From: Reinekea sp. G2M2-21
Lineage (GTDB): Bacteria; Pseudomonadota; Gammaproteobacteria; Pseudomonadales; Natronospirillaceae
Direction: 5' to 3'
DNA: 64,000 bases
Assembly (NCBI RefSeq): GCF_015687175.1
Contig: NZ_JADPQG010000004.1
Location: forward strand, 310,001 to 374,000
Part shown: piece by piece, positions 43,234-55,038 of the stretch
Layout of the letters: each line of letters opens with the position of its first letter
How positions within the stretch are numbered: the stretch's first letter is position 1
The notes under the pieces: model-generated
Seen by the model: the letters and a program-made list of their open reading frames with translations, nothing else
Told to the model about the DNA's origin: nothing
Database searches by the model: none
Translations under genes and position numbers: made by a program

Positions 43234-44166
43234 ATGATGAGTGGAAAGAGTAGCGTATTCACCATTTTAGCCGCCTTGGTGATTTTAGCGGCCACGACAT
43301 TCTTGTATATCGTGGAAGAACGGCAGACTGCGATTAAGTTGAAGTTTGGTGAAGTAGTCGAGTGGGACGTGGAACCCGGTATTCATTTCCGGATTCCAAT
43401 CGTCAATACCATTCGTAAGTTCGACAACCGAATTATTACGCTGGATAGCCAACCTGAGCGTTTCTTGACCAGTGAACAGAAAAGCCTGGAAGTAGATTCG
43501 TATGTACAGTGGCGCATTGCCGATACGCTGAAGTTCTACACCGCGAACAGCGGCGGTGATTTCTTTGCGGCGAATCAGGTACTGGGTTCGCGGGTGAATG
43601 CCGCCTTGCGCGACGCGTTTGGTGATAAGCCTTTGCGTGAAGTAGTGACCGGTTTGAAAGATGACGAAGAGCTGCCTGAAGGCAATGTGATCGATTCTAA
43701 CAAGGGTGAGCGCGATGTGTTGATGGATGAAGTTCTGCGCAAAGTGAACACGGTTGCGCTGGACGGTTTGGGTATTGAGGTCGTCGATATTCGAGTGAAA
43801 GCAATTGACTTGCCGTCACAGGTATCCAGCGACGTCTTCCGACGTATGCGTTCCGAACGTGATCAGTTGGCAAGAAGTTTCCGTTCAGAAGGCCAACGAC
43901 AGGCTGAAATTATTCAGGCGAACGCTGATCAAGAACGGACAATTACGTTGGCAAACGCTTTCCGAGAAGCTGAGCAGATTAAAGGTCGGGGGGATGCTGA
44001 GGCAGCCTCTATCTATGCTAAAGCGTTCGAGGAAGATGCCGATTTTTATGCGTTCTACCGCAGTTTGGAAGCCTATCGTAAATCATTTAGTTCCAGTGGC
44101 GACATGCTGATTCTGGAACCTGAGAGCGATTTCTTCCGCTTCTTGAATAGTCAAACGGGTAAATAG
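43234..44166 (+). CDS. hflC: FtsH modulator HflC (SPFH family)
   Basis: 310 residues. AAGGAGCGAA precedes tandem ATGs at 43234 and 43237; the second has the better spacing. One N-terminal membrane segment (about 7-26), SPFH domain (about 27-200), C-terminal helical region with Arg-Ser-Glu-Arg-Asp-Gln-Leu-Ala-Arg and Ala-Glu-Ile-Ile-Gln-Ala. It partners HflK in the FtsH-HflKC complex. It is followed by a promoter/terminator region before hisZ. Confidence 0.95.
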   Translation: MMSGKSSVFTILAALVILAATTFLYIVEERQTAIKLKFGEVVEWDVEPGIHFRIPIVNTIRKFDNRIITLDSQPERFLTSEQKSLEVDSYVQWRIADTLKFYTANSGGDFFAANQVLGSRVNAALRDAFGDKPLREVVTGLKDDEELPEGNVIDSNKGERDVLMDEVLRKVNTVALDGLGIEVVDIRVKAIDLPSQVSSDVFRRMRSERDQLARSFRSEGQRQAEIIQANADQERTITLANAFREAEQIKGRGDAEAASIYAKAFEEDADFYAFYRSLEAYRKSFSSSGDMLILEPESDFFRFLNSQTGK

Positions 44167-44177
44167 AAAAAATTCCA

Positions 44178-44207
44178 TTGGGTGTTTTCTGCACCCATGT
44201 GTATAAT
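44178..44207 (+). promoter_or_regulatory. Promoter of hisZ-purA
   Basis: TTGGGT (44178-44183) and a perfect TATAAT (44202-44207) are separated by 18 bases. The implied start, about 44214, coincides with the first base of the hairpin at 44213-44238, so the transcript would begin with a stem-loop. Confidence 0.55.
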
Positions 44208-44212
44208 CCCGC

Positions 44213-44238
44213 AACCGGGCAGTTTGCCCGGTTTTTTT
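44213..44238 (+). terminator. Rho-independent terminator after hflC
   Basis: AACCGGGCA pairs with TGCCCGGTT around GTT, followed by seven T. It ends the hfq-hflX-hflK-hflC transcript. Because a promoter lies immediately upstream, the same DNA becomes a 5' hairpin on the hisZ transcript. Confidence 0.87.
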
Positions 44239-44275
44239 GTGCCCTAAGAAATCAAACTATGGGATCCGATATCGC

Positions 44276-46766
<2,491 letters not shown>

Positions 46767-46775
46767 GAACTGAAA

Positions 46776-46810
46776 ACTTTACTCCGGGCGCATCAAGCCC
46801 GGAGTTTTCC
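46776..46810 (+). terminator. Rho-independent terminator of purA
   Basis: ACTCCGGGC (46781-46789) pairs with GCCCGGAGT (46797-46805) around a 7-base loop, with AAAA before and TTTT after. Confidence 0.87.
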
Positions 46811-46895
46811 TCTGAAAGCCGGTAATTTGCCGACTTCTTCCTACTGTTCCAGTGCATCTCTCGCTATACTGTTCTGCGTACAATAACAATGATAT

Positions 46896-49304
46896 ATGGA
46901 TATCGTGAAAAAAAATAATTCCTCATCTGACCCGCATTTAGAGCGGGAAGCAAAAAAATACGACAACCCCATTCCTAGCCGGGAGTTTATTACGGCCCAC
47001 CTCGAGAGGCGCAAAGGCCCTGCAACCCACCCTGAGCTTTGTGAAGAGCTGAATTTGACGACAGAAGATGCCATTGAAGCATTGCGTCGCCGTTTAATTG
47101 CCATGGTGCGTGACGGCCAGTTACTGTGTTCTCGCAAAGGTGCGTTTGGCTTACTTGATAAGATGGATTTAGTCCGTGGACGCGTTCAGGGGCATCCGGA
47201 TGGCTTTGGGTTTTTAATACCCGATCAGGGCGGTGACGATTTCTTACTTAACCACCGCCAGATGCGTTGCTGTTTTGACGGTGATGTTGTTTTGGCCCGA
47301 AAAGGGCGTCGCGACCATCGCGGCCGTGTAGAAGCTACGATCACAGAAGTACTGGAGCGCAATACCATCGAGATCGTTGGCCGCTTTCACTGGGAGGGTG
47401 GTTTCGGCATTGTTCATCCGGAAAACAAACGAATTGCCCAAGACATACTGATTCCGCCAAAAGATGTATCCACTTCTAGCGACGGCGACATTGTGGTCGT
47501 GGATATTGTGGAGCAACCAGAGTTTCGCAAACAACCTATTGGTCGTGTTACCCAAGTGTTGGGGGCGCACATGGCACCGGGTATGGAAATCGATATTGCG
47601 CTGCGCACCTATGATATTCCACATACCTGGCCGTATGAAGTTGAAGAACAGATCGTTGGCTACGGTAAGAATGTCGAGGAAGCTGACAAACTGCACCGCG
47701 TCGATTTGCGTGCCAAAGCCTTTGTTACCATTGACGGTGAAGACGCTCGGGATTTTGATGACGCGGTGTTCGCTCAGCCCATGAAGAACGGCACAACGAA
47801 GTTGTTTGTGGCCATTGCCGATGTCTCTCATTACGTTCAGGTGGATACACCTTTGGATCACGAAGCCCGCTCACGCGGCACGTCGGTTTATTTCCCCGAA
47901 CGCGTTATTCCGATGTTACCGGAGGTGCTCTCTAACGGTTTGTGTTCGCTAAACCCGAATACCGATCGCTTGGCGTTGGTGTGTGAAATGGATGTATCCG
48001 AACACGGCGACGTGATCAGCTTTAAGTTTATGGAAGGCTTGATCCATTCGCACGCCCGTCTGACCTACACGCAGGTCAGTCGCGTGTTGGAAGAGGGCGA
48101 GCCAACGCATCGAGCGGAATTCAAGAAAAGTTTCGGTGCCGATGTACTCAAGAACATTGATGCGCTGCAGCGGGTTTACCAATGTTTCCGCATCGCACGA
48201 ACGGAGCGGGGCGCTATTGAGTATGAAACCCGCGAAACACGGATTGTCTTCAATGACGAGCAGAAAATTGACCGAATTGTGGCTTCAGAACGCAATGAAG
48301 CCCACCGTCTGATTGAAGAATGTATGCTGGCTGCCAATGTCAGTGCGGCTACTTTCCTGGAAGAGTTGAGTATTCCGTGCCTGTATCGGGTACATGACGT
48401 GCCGTCTTTTGAACGCTTGGAAAATCTTCGTGAATACATGGGCGAACAGGGTCTGGCGTTAGGCGGTGGCTTTAAACCTACGGCGAAAGATTATCAAAAA
48501 CTGTTGTCACAGATCGCCGGACGGGAAGATTTTGAACTGTTGCAAACGGTGATGCTGCGCTCCATGGCACAGGCCGTTTATCAACCGGACAACATCGGTC
48601 ATTTTGGGTTGGCTTTCGATCGTTACGCGCACTTTACGTCACCGATTCGGCGTTACCCCGATTTGCTGGTGCATCGTGCCATTCGCTCCGTTATTCGCAG
48701 TAAAAAACGGACTGGATATGTGAAACGCGTGAAAGGGGCTGATAATCTGGATCCTAAACAGATTTACCCATACGACGCCAAAAGCATGTTTGAATTAGGT
48801 GAACATTGCTCTATGACTGAGCGTCGCGCAGATGAAGCGACGTGGGATGTCATCGCCTGGTTAAAATGCGAATACATGAGCGACCATATCGGAGACGAGT
48901 ACAGTGGAACGGTGTCATCCGTAACGAACTTTGGTTTGTTTGTTCAATTGGATGATGTTTACGTCGATGGTTTGGTCCACATTTCCAGTTTGCAATCTGA
49001 CTATTATCAATATCAACAGGCCGCACATCGACTGGTGGGCGACCGAACCCGGATTAGTTATGGTCTGGGCGATAAGTTAAAGGTTCGGGTGGTTCGGGTA
49101 AGTTTGGATGAACGGAAAATTGATTTTGAGTTAGCCGATGCTCAGGTGGGTAAGCCGGACCGCAGTCGACGTGGCGCAGGTGCAGGTAAACCAGGACATC
49201 GGCCTCCGGCAAAAACCAAACGGGCACAAGGTAGCAAACCCAAAAGTAAAAAACCGGCCAATGCCAATGGCAAAAAGAAAGCCAAGAAAAGTCGTAAACA
49301 CTAA
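46896..49304 (+). CDS. rnr: Ribonuclease R
   Basis: 802 residues. N-terminal HTH-like domain (about 20-90), cold-shock domains with Gly-Phe-Gly-Phe (about 100-230), the RNB catalytic domain with Asp-Gly-Glu-Asp-Ala-Arg-Asp-Phe-Asp-Asp-Ala-Val (about 275-286) carrying the magnesium Asp residues, an S1 domain (about 655-740), and a basic Lys/Arg/Gly-rich tail (about 755-802). Processive 3'-5' exonuclease for structured RNA and tmRNA-linked decay. A TATACT at 46865-46870 may be its -10. rlmB follows, as in E. coli. Confidence 0.96.
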   Translation: MDIVKKNNSSSDPHLEREAKKYDNPIPSREFITAHLERRKGPATHPELCEELNLTTEDAIEALRRRLIAMVRDGQLLCSRKGAFGLLDKMDLVRGRVQGHPDGFGFLIPDQGGDDFLLNHRQMRCCFDGDVVLARKGRRDHRGRVEATITEVLERNTIEIVGRFHWEGGFGIVHPENKRIAQDILIPPKDVSTSSDGDIVVVDIVEQPEFRKQPIGRVTQVLGAHMAPGMEIDIALRTYDIPHTWPYEVEEQIVGYGKNVEEADKLHRVDLRAKAFVTIDGEDARDFDDAVFAQPMKNGTTKLFVAIADVSHYVQVDTPLDHEARSRGTSVYFPERVIPMLPEVLSNGLCSLNPNTDRLALVCEMDVSEHGDVISFKFMEGLIHSHARLTYTQVSRVLEEGEPTHRAEFKKSFGADVLKNIDALQRVYQCFRIARTERGAIEYETRETRIVFNDEQKIDRIVASERNEAHRLIEECMLAANVSAATFLEELSIPCLYRVHDVPSFERLENLREYMGEQGLALGGGFKPTAKDYQKLLSQIAGREDFELLQTVMLRSMAQAVYQPDNIGHFGLAFDRYAHFTSPIRRYPDLLVHRAIRSVIRSKKRTGYVKRVKGADNLDPKQIYPYDAKSMFELGEHCSMTERRADEATWDVIAWLKCEYMSDHIGDEYSGTVSSVTNFGLFVQLDDVYVDGLVHISSLQSDYYQYQQAAHRLVGDRTRISYGLGDKLKVRVVRVSLDERKIDFELADAQVGKPDRSRRGAGAGKPGHRPPAKTKRAQGSKPKSKKPANANGKKKAKKSRKH

Positions 49305-49318
49305 CGCCTGAGTGCGTT

Positions 49319-49612
49319 TTACAGAAAACGGAGGCCCAGCGTATGGGCCGCTGCACGTATAACCGCTGCGCGTAGAGTGGGTCCTTCGCTGACACCGTCT
49401 ATCTGCAACGTCACGACCGATCCAGCGGCAACTGCATAGTCTGAAAAACGGCTTTCGATCGATAACGTTGCCAGATCGATCCCGTCTTCTGAAAAATCGA
49501 TGCATTGGCAGGGGACAGAAACGCCATTAGCCGTGGTCAATGTGACTGCCGCTTTTAACTGAACTCGATGAAAACGTCGGTTCTGTTTACGTTGTTTAAT
49601 CATAGATTGCAC
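49319..49612 (-). CDS. PilZ-domain protein (c-di-GMP binding)
   Basis: 97 residues, essentially one PilZ domain. The ligand motif is complete: Arg-Arg-Phe-His-Arg (R-x3-R) at about 12-16 and Asp-Phe-Ser-Glu-Asp-Gly (D-x-S-x2-G) at about 39-44. It should bind c-di-GMP, which the window's two diguanylate cyclases could supply. The target is unknown. It converges with rnr 14 bases away and is divergent from rlmB. Confidence 0.82.
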   Translation of the reverse strand: MQSMIKQRKQNRRFHRVQLKAAVTLTTANGVSVPCQCIDFSEDGIDLATLSIESRFSDYAVAAGSVVTLQIDGVSEGPTLRAAVIRAAAHTLGLRFL

Positions 49613-49667
49613 TCATGTGCAGGTTTTATTGAGTGTAGCAACCTGTTTAAGAATTGGAGAAAAATTC

Positions 49668-50429
49668 ATGTCAGAGTCTTTATGGATTTTTGGATTGCAT
49701 GCGGCGCAAAGTGCTCTCGAAAACAATCCGGATCGCATAAAAGAAGTGGTTATTCTGAAAGGCAGGCAAGATAACCGCATGAATAATTTGCTCGACCTGG
49801 TTCGCGAGAAAGGTGTGAAATTTCGCTTGGCGCCACGGGAAGAGTTTGAACGAACATTGCAAAAGCAGGAACTGAAAGACGCCCGTCATCAAGGAGTTTT
49901 AGTGCTGACGACAGCCGCACCGGTTTTAAAGGAACACGATTTAGACGCTCTGCTGGATTCGCTGCAGACGGCACCGCTATTGTTGGTGTTGGATGGAGTC
50001 ACCGATCCGCATAATATCGGCGCTTGCCTGCGGACGTGCGATGCTGCCGGCGCGCATGGTGTGATTGTCCCGAAAGACAAATCCGGTTCATTAACACCCA
50101 CGGCCGTAAAAATAGCCAGCGGCGCATCTGACACGGTTCCGTTCTTTGCGGTAACGAACTTAGCACGAACGCTGGAATCGCTTAAGGAACGGGGCATTTG
50201 GGTGTACGGAACCGCTGGCGAGGCCAGCCATAATATTTATCAAACCAAGTTGCAGGGCCCCTTGGCTTTGGTCATGGGCGCAGAAGGAAAAGGATTGCGT
50301 CGCCTGACACGCGACTTGTGCGATGAATTGATACACATCCCCATGGCTGGCGACGTGAGCAGTTTGAATGTCTCTGTGGCGGCAGGCGTGTGTTTGTTTG
50401 AAGTCGTTCGCCAACGACAGTTAGCCTGA
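49668..50429 (+). CDS. rlmB: 23S rRNA (Gm2251) 2'-O-methyltransferase
   Basis: 253 residues from the ATG at 49668, with GGAG upstream. N-terminal SpoU substrate-binding domain (about 5-80), then the knotted SPOUT domain: Asp-Pro-His-Asn-Ile-Gly-Ala-Cys-Leu-Arg-Thr-Cys-Asp-Ala-Ala-Gly, Val-Met-Gly-Ala-Glu-Gly-Lys-Gly-Leu and Ser-Ser-Leu-Asn-Val-Ser-Val-Ala. Methylates G2251 in the peptidyl-transferase P loop. Downstream of rnr as in E. coli. Confidence 0.95.
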   Translation: MSESLWIFGLHAAQSALENNPDRIKEVVILKGRQDNRMNNLLDLVREKGVKFRLAPREEFERTLQKQELKDARHQGVLVLTTAAPVLKEHDLDALLDSLQTAPLLLVLDGVTDPHNIGACLRTCDAAGAHGVIVPKDKSGSLTPTAVKIASGASDTVPFFAVTNLARTLESLKERGIWVYGTAGEASHNIYQTKLQGPLALVMGAEGKGLRRLTRDLCDELIHIPMAGDVSSLNVSVAAGVCLFEVVRQRQLA

Positions 50430-50441
50430 CGTCGAGGGCAT

Positions 50442-51473
50442 ATGTTCGCACGTTTCCCGAAACCGCTAGCTCAAGGTTCTACCATTGCCATTACAGCCTT
50501 CTCAAGTGGTGTCAGTGAGGCGGGCCATGCGCGGCTGGACTTGGTTCTGCGCGATCTAAAAACCAAAGGTTACCGGGTTATTGAAGGCCAATGTTTGCGC
50601 AGTAACGTGAACAGCGTGAGTGGTTCTGCGCAGAATCGAGCAGATGAATTAATGCGGTTTTTGCTGGATCCGTCGATCGATGCGGTATTTCCTCCTTGGG
50701 GCGGTGAGTATGCGATGGAACTCTTGCCTTTGCTGGATTACGCCGCATTACGCCGAGTATCACCCAAATGGATTCTCGGCTTTTCCGATGTTAGTACACT
50801 GGCCGTAGCCCTGACGCAGAAACTGAACTGGGTGACCGTACACAGCGCAAACCTGATGGATTTACACAATGGTCAACGTGACCCGTTGACGGCTCAAACG
50901 CTGACTCACCTGCGATTGGCCGATCGACAATGGTTCGATCAACAATCCTCCGCTTACTTTCAGCGCGATTACATCGATTTTACCGCGCAAACTGACGCGT
51001 GCCTGAACCTGACCGAACCAACCCATTGGCAAGCTCTCGATGGTTCTCCTGACGTGGTAATGGAAGGGCGGTTGCTGGGTGGCTGTCTGGATATCCTGTT
51101 TCATCTTGCTGGAACTGAGTATTTCGATCTGGCGCAGCTAAGACAACGTTGGCGTGATGACAACATTATCCTGTATCTGGAAAACTGCGAAATGTCGATT
51201 CCGGAATTGAAACGGGCTTTGCTGAATTTGGTCATGCGTGGTGTATTTGCCAACGTCGCTGGTGTCGTTTTTGGCCGCAACGCGGGTCCGGAGGCGTGTC
51301 ACGGATTAACCTATCGATGCGTCTTGCATGAGATCTTCGATTCAGTGAAGTTTCCCGTGTTACTGGATGCGGATATTGGTCATTTACCGCCAAATCTCTG
51401 TTTAATGAATGGGGCCAAAGCCCGTATAGCGTTCAAACAGGGTAAGGCTTCCGTTAGGCAGTGGCGCCCATAA
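50442..51473 (+). CDS. S66 family carboxypeptidase (LdcA/MccF-like)
   Basis: 343 residues, no signal peptide. The N-terminal half has Pro-Pro-Trp-Gly-Gly-Glu-Tyr-Ala (about 86-93) and the nucleophile block Gly-Phe-Ser-Asp-Val-Ser. The C-terminal half supplies Leu-Glu-Asn-Cys-Glu (Glu) and Asp-Ile-Gly-His-Leu-Pro-Pro-Asn (His), the Ser-Glu-His triad of S66. LdcA trims tetrapeptides in murein recycling. The Pro-Pro-Trp-Gly-Gly-Glu loop is closer to MccF-type enzymes, which cleave amide or ester-linked peptidyl nucleotides. The substrate is undecided. It begins 12 bases after rlmB. Confidence 0.83.
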   Translation: MFARFPKPLAQGSTIAITAFSSGVSEAGHARLDLVLRDLKTKGYRVIEGQCLRSNVNSVSGSAQNRADELMRFLLDPSIDAVFPPWGGEYAMELLPLLDYAALRRVSPKWILGFSDVSTLAVALTQKLNWVTVHSANLMDLHNGQRDPLTAQTLTHLRLADRQWFDQQSSAYFQRDYIDFTAQTDACLNLTEPTHWQALDGSPDVVMEGRLLGGCLDILFHLAGTEYFDLAQLRQRWRDDNIILYLENCEMSIPELKRALLNLVMRGVFANVAGVVFGRNAGPEACHGLTYRCVLHEIFDSVKFPVLLDADIGHLPPNLCLMNGAKARIAFKQGKASVRQWRP

Positions 51474-51675
51474 TGGAGTCTTTAAGAGAAACAGGCGCCT
51501 TGCCGGCTTTCTCCTTAACGGAATTGTCTGGTTTATCAACTTGAGCAAACAGACAGAGCAGAATGGTCTATGGTAATAAAGACTATTGGCTGTCTTAATT
51601 AGCCGCTAATGGGTTCAGTTTGAGTTTATCCAACCTTTTTGAGCCCTAGGGTTCCGTCTTAAGAGGGGGCGTTGT

Positions 51676-52773
51676 TTGAGCCGTTTCGATCGTCGCCAAA
51701 AGAGCCGTTTGCGTAACATCGTTATTTTTCTGTTAGGGGATGATTCCGATCCGTTGCGCCAAACCAAGATGCTGTTTGCCTTAACAGCAACGGCTTTTTT
51801 GTCGGTGTCTCTGTTATTTAACTTAATCTCAGGCGTGACGGCAGCACCATTGAACTGGGTTTTTAGTTTGCTTCTGCCGTTTAATGTTTGGCTCTGGTTC
51901 CTTGGGCGTTGGCGCAATAAAGTCAATGTGACCACCAACGGAATATTACTGTCATTGAGTTACATTGTGTTGCCCTCGACCTGGTTTTTTAACGCAGGCT
52001 CCAATGGTCCTTCACTGATTATTTTTACCATTGCATTAACCTACAGTGTTGGCGTGTATCGCGCCCAAGACTCAATTCTGAAACTCGCTATGGTTGGTTT
52101 TGTTGTGATGCCCGTTGTGCTGATGGTCATGGAGATCTCATATCCTGATTGGATATACCCATACGGAACTCGCCGCGATCGATTGATAGACCTTTTCGTA
52201 ACCTATGCGATGTGCTCGGTGAGTCTGGGTGTTTTGTTAATGGGACATACACGTCGGTTTATCCAAGAGTTAAAACGAGCGAACAGTCTGGCAGATGAAT
52301 TGCGGCGAAATGCAGAACAAGACAGTCTGACCAAACTTTTGAACCACCGAACTGTTTTGGCTCAGGTGGAACGGCTGCGCAGTACCAGCAATGAATTTAC
52401 CTTGATGCTGATTGATGTCGATCACTTTAAACAAATCAATGATTTGTATGGCCATCAGGAAGGGGACAAGGTATTGGTACTGTTGGCCGATCTGATGACT
52501 CAACACAGTGAACAGATTTCAGGTTACGTCGGACGGCTTGGTGGTGAAGAATTTCTGGTGGTCGCCGAAGGCAACAGTATTCAAATGCAAACGATGGACG
52601 AAGAGTTGCGCAAATCTTTAGCGGCGCAAACTGAAGTAGCCTTGAAGGTAACCTACAGCGCTGGTATCGCGCAATGGGAGCGTCCGCAAAGTCTGGATCA
52701 GGTTATCCGTCGCGCGGACGAAGCTATGTATCTGGCCAAGGCAGAGGGGCGCGATCGTACTGTCGTCGGTTGA
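51676..52773 (+). CDS. Membrane diguanylate cyclase (GGEEF)
   Basis: 365 residues. The start is TTG with GAGGGGG upstream. Residues about 30-205 hold six predicted membrane segments of no named sensor type, then a short coiled linker and a GGDEF domain (about 210-365). The active site is Arg-Leu-Gly-Gly-Glu-Glu-Phe and the metal/GTP block Leu-Ile-Asp-Val-Asp-His-Phe-Lys-Gln-Ile-Asn-Asp is intact. No RxxD inhibitory site stands five residues before the motif, unlike the PAS protein at 14497. The 200 bases upstream hold no gene or recognised riboswitch. Confidence 0.88.
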   Translation: MSRFDRRQKSRLRNIVIFLLGDDSDPLRQTKMLFALTATAFLSVSLLFNLISGVTAAPLNWVFSLLLPFNVWLWFLGRWRNKVNVTTNGILLSLSYIVLPSTWFFNAGSNGPSLIIFTIALTYSVGVYRAQDSILKLAMVGFVVMPVVLMVMEISYPDWIYPYGTRRDRLIDLFVTYAMCSVSLGVLLMGHTRRFIQELKRANSLADELRRNAEQDSLTKLLNHRTVLAQVERLRSTSNEFTLMLIDVDHFKQINDLYGHQEGDKVLVLLADLMTQHSEQISGYVGRLGGEEFLVVAEGNSIQMQTMDEELRKSLAAQTEVALKVTYSAGIAQWERPQSLDQVIRRADEAMYLAKAEGRDRTVVG

Positions 52774-52896
52774 AGACGGAGCAGCCACGTCGGCTAACCC
52801 TTGTGCATGATGGGTATCACTCACTCAGAAGTTGACAGAGGTGCTACCTTTCTTAGTATGCTATGTTCGATTCTCGGCCACTGACAACCAAGTATT

Positions 52897-53400
52897 ATGA
52901 CCATTCAAATCCGCCCGCCACGTCAAAGTGACGCATCTCTGCTTATCGATCTGTTTAAAAAACTGGATACGCAAACCAGTTTTATGCTGTTTGAGCCAGA
53001 CGAGCGAGTCATCAATGTTGAACAACAAACTCAGCGCATCGGTGAATTTCAGAATTCCGAACGCAGACAGATGCTAGTGGCTAAGTCTGCGCAGCAGATG
53101 GTTGGCATCGTGGTTGGCAATGGCGGTAATGCTAACCGAAATCGGCATACGTTGGTGATAGCGATTGGCGTCGATCTGGAGTTTAGTGGGCGCGGTATCG
53201 GTTTTCGACTGATGAATGCTCTGGAAGCCTGGGCCAGAGATACGCATTTTCATCGTTTGGAGCTGACTGTGATGCGTCACAATGAACGAGCGATCAGACT
53301 CTACAAAAAGTGCGGCTATCGCCAAGAAGGAATTAAACGCCATTCGCTGAAAGTGAATGGCGACTTTGTTGATGAACTGCAGATGGCGAAGTTGATTTGA
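52897..53400 (+). CDS. GNAT family N-acetyltransferase
   Basis: 167 residues forming a single GNAT fold. The acetyl-CoA loop is Val-Asp-Leu-Glu-Phe-Ser-Gly-Arg-Gly-Ile-Gly (about 92-102, the Q/RxxGxG/A type), followed by Leu-Glu-Leu-Thr-Val-Met-x-His-Asn-Glu-Arg-Ala-Ile-x-Leu-Tyr and Lys-Cys-Gly-Tyr. The last two blocks resemble RimI/PhnO-type or spermidine acetyltransferases. The substrate is unknown. It converges with batD. Confidence 0.85.
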   Translation: MTIQIRPPRQSDASLLIDLFKKLDTQTSFMLFEPDERVINVEQQTQRIGEFQNSERRQMLVAKSAQQMVGIVVGNGGNANRNRHTLVIAIGVDLEFSGRGIGFRLMNALEAWARDTHFHRLELTVMRHNERAIRLYKKCGYRQEGIKRHSLKVNGDFVDELQMAKLI

Positions 53401-53427
53401 TGCACGGCTTTTAAACCGTTAAATGGG

Positions 53428-55038
53428 TTATGAAGACGGGTAAAGATTAAAACCTCCCTGCGTCTCTTGTGTTGGTCGGGGCTTCTCTAATTTCTTCAGA
53501 ATTTTCTGAATGGCAGTGATGTCCGGTGAGGCCGATTGGTTGTAAAACAGCGACGATTCAAGTTGTTGTAACAACTTAATTTCGTCGTCTGCGAGCCGAG
53601 CACTCAATGCATCGTCGTCCAGTTTCTGCGTTCTCAGAAGGCGTAAATATGCTTGATAACACTGCCCCGCCGTGACCGGCTCTGCGTGGCGTTTAGCTGG
53701 CGGGTTTACCGAATCCTCTTTTGCGTTCAGCTGTCGTTGCCAACGACGCCACATCACGATAAAGATGACACTGCTTAACAGCCAGCCCATCACGCTGCCA
53801 ATAGCGAGCCATTGCCATACATTGGATTCCGCCGGTTGTTTTGGTAACGGCGTCATTTGGATATCTTCCAGTACTGGCGTTGGCTGAATAAGCGGGGCCG
53901 GTTCTAGTAGTGGCGATTGAGCCTGAGGGTTGGCGTTGATCAAGAAAGTTTTGCCGGGAAGTGTTGCCCATTCCAGAGAGTCGGTGCGCGTATTCCACCA
54001 AGGAACTTGCAGGCTGGGTAATGTTTTTGTGCCGGGTTGCAGGAACGACAGCGCCGCCGAATCCAAACGCTGGGTCTCGGTGATTTTGGGTGCGTTTCGG
54101 TACAGTTTCACGTCATCGGACAGAGAGTTTTCCAGACCTTTCAAAACATCGGGTAAACGATTCGCGGGAAGACCTTGCGCTGTCATGGTTACCTGCCAGT
54201 CGATGTGCTCATTTTGTTCGCTCTCAATGCGGGTGCTCAGGTTATCGGTCAACGTCAGGTCGGACAACGGCAGCCAATACGCACCGGCAGGAAAGTCCGC
54301 TGGAATATCACGCACCGTCAGTGCGGGGGTCTCAGCTTTACGGGTGAAGCGAATGAATCGACCTTGCTTCTGGTTCGGGTATTCTGCGGTGAACCGGAAG
54401 TCGGGTAGCCGATAGAGGCCCGGTTTTTTCGGTGTCAGCTGATAAGTCCGCAAATACACGTTATAGGTTTGGCCATTCAGCGTTTTGGTAGTCTGGTTTT
54501 CAGCCAGCAATGCGGTATCAAAGTCGTCCATGGGTACGTCCGCAATCTTGGCGTCGCGGAATTGAATTTTATAATCCAATTCGAGAGTCAGGGTGATTGG
54601 CTGGTCGATATAAGGTTCTTGGCTGCTTAACGTCGCTGTAAAAATAACGGCGTCTTCTGCGAGGTCATCCACCCGCTTGGTCGACTCCAGCACGGTGATG
54701 AACATCGGTTGGCTTTGCTCGCCATTGACGCGAAAGTTTGGAATGCCCAGTGTGCCTGATTGCTTGGGTGTCAGACGAAACTGAAAGTCTACTTTGGTGG
54801 TGGTTTTACCGTTAATCGATTGTCGGCTTTCCTGACGGAAACTCTGCTCGATAGTAAACAGACTGGCGAGTGCGTCGAGGTCACGTTGGTTCAGTTCACC
54901 AATAGGGGACACACTGACGGTGAGCAACAGAGATTCATCGTCATACAATTCTGTGCGATTCACCGTCGCGGTGACCTGTGCTGCACCATGCACGGCTGTC
55001 AATAACAGGGCGAACATGAGAAGGAATTGTCTTACCAT
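53428..55038 (-). CDS. BatD family membrane protein
   Basis: 536 residues. Signal peptide (to about 20), long beta-rich periplasmic region with repeated oxygen-tolerance (BatD) domains, one membrane segment at about 413-434 (Trp-rich, Trp-Arg-Arg-Trp on the cytoplasmic side), and a short cytoplasmic tail. Last gene of the moxR-DUF58-DUF4381-batA-batB-batD operon; it overlaps batB by 7 bases. Bat proteins are linked to envelope stress, aerotolerance and complex assembly, but the molecular function is not established. Confidence 0.87.
   Translation of the reverse strand: MVRQFLLMFALLLTAVHGAAQVTATVNRTELYDDESLLLTVSVSPIGELNQRDLDALASLFTIEQSFRQESRQSINGKTTTKVDFQFRLTPKQSGTLGIPNFRVNGEQSQPMFITVLESTKRVDDLAEDAVIFTATLSSQEPYIDQPITLTLELDYKIQFRDAKIADVPMDDFDTALLAENQTTKTLNGQTYNVYLRTYQLTPKKPGLYRLPDFRFTAEYPNQKQGRFIRFTRKAETPALTVRDIPADFPAGAYWLPLSDLTLTDNLSTRIESEQNEHIDWQVTMTAQGLPANRLPDVLKGLENSLSDDVKLYRNAPKITETQRLDSAALSFLQPGTKTLPSLQVPWWNTRTDSLEWATLPGKTFLINANPQAQSPLLEPAPLIQPTPVLEDIQMTPLPKQPAESNVWQWLAIGSVMGWLLSSVIFIVMWRRWQRQLNAKEDSVNPPAKRHAEPVTAGQCYQAYLRLLRTQKLDDDALSARLADDEIKLLQQLESSLFYNQSASPDITAIQKILKKLEKPRPTQETQGGFNLYPSS

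Noticed and set aside
47244-47861. 205-residue minus-strand frame inside rnr
   Set aside because: Antisense to conserved RNase R sequence; no known motif or start signal.
51474-51675. Possible c-di-GMP riboswitch before the diguanylate cyclase
   Set aside because: I could not align the stretch to the GEMM core; it has no matching conserved loops.
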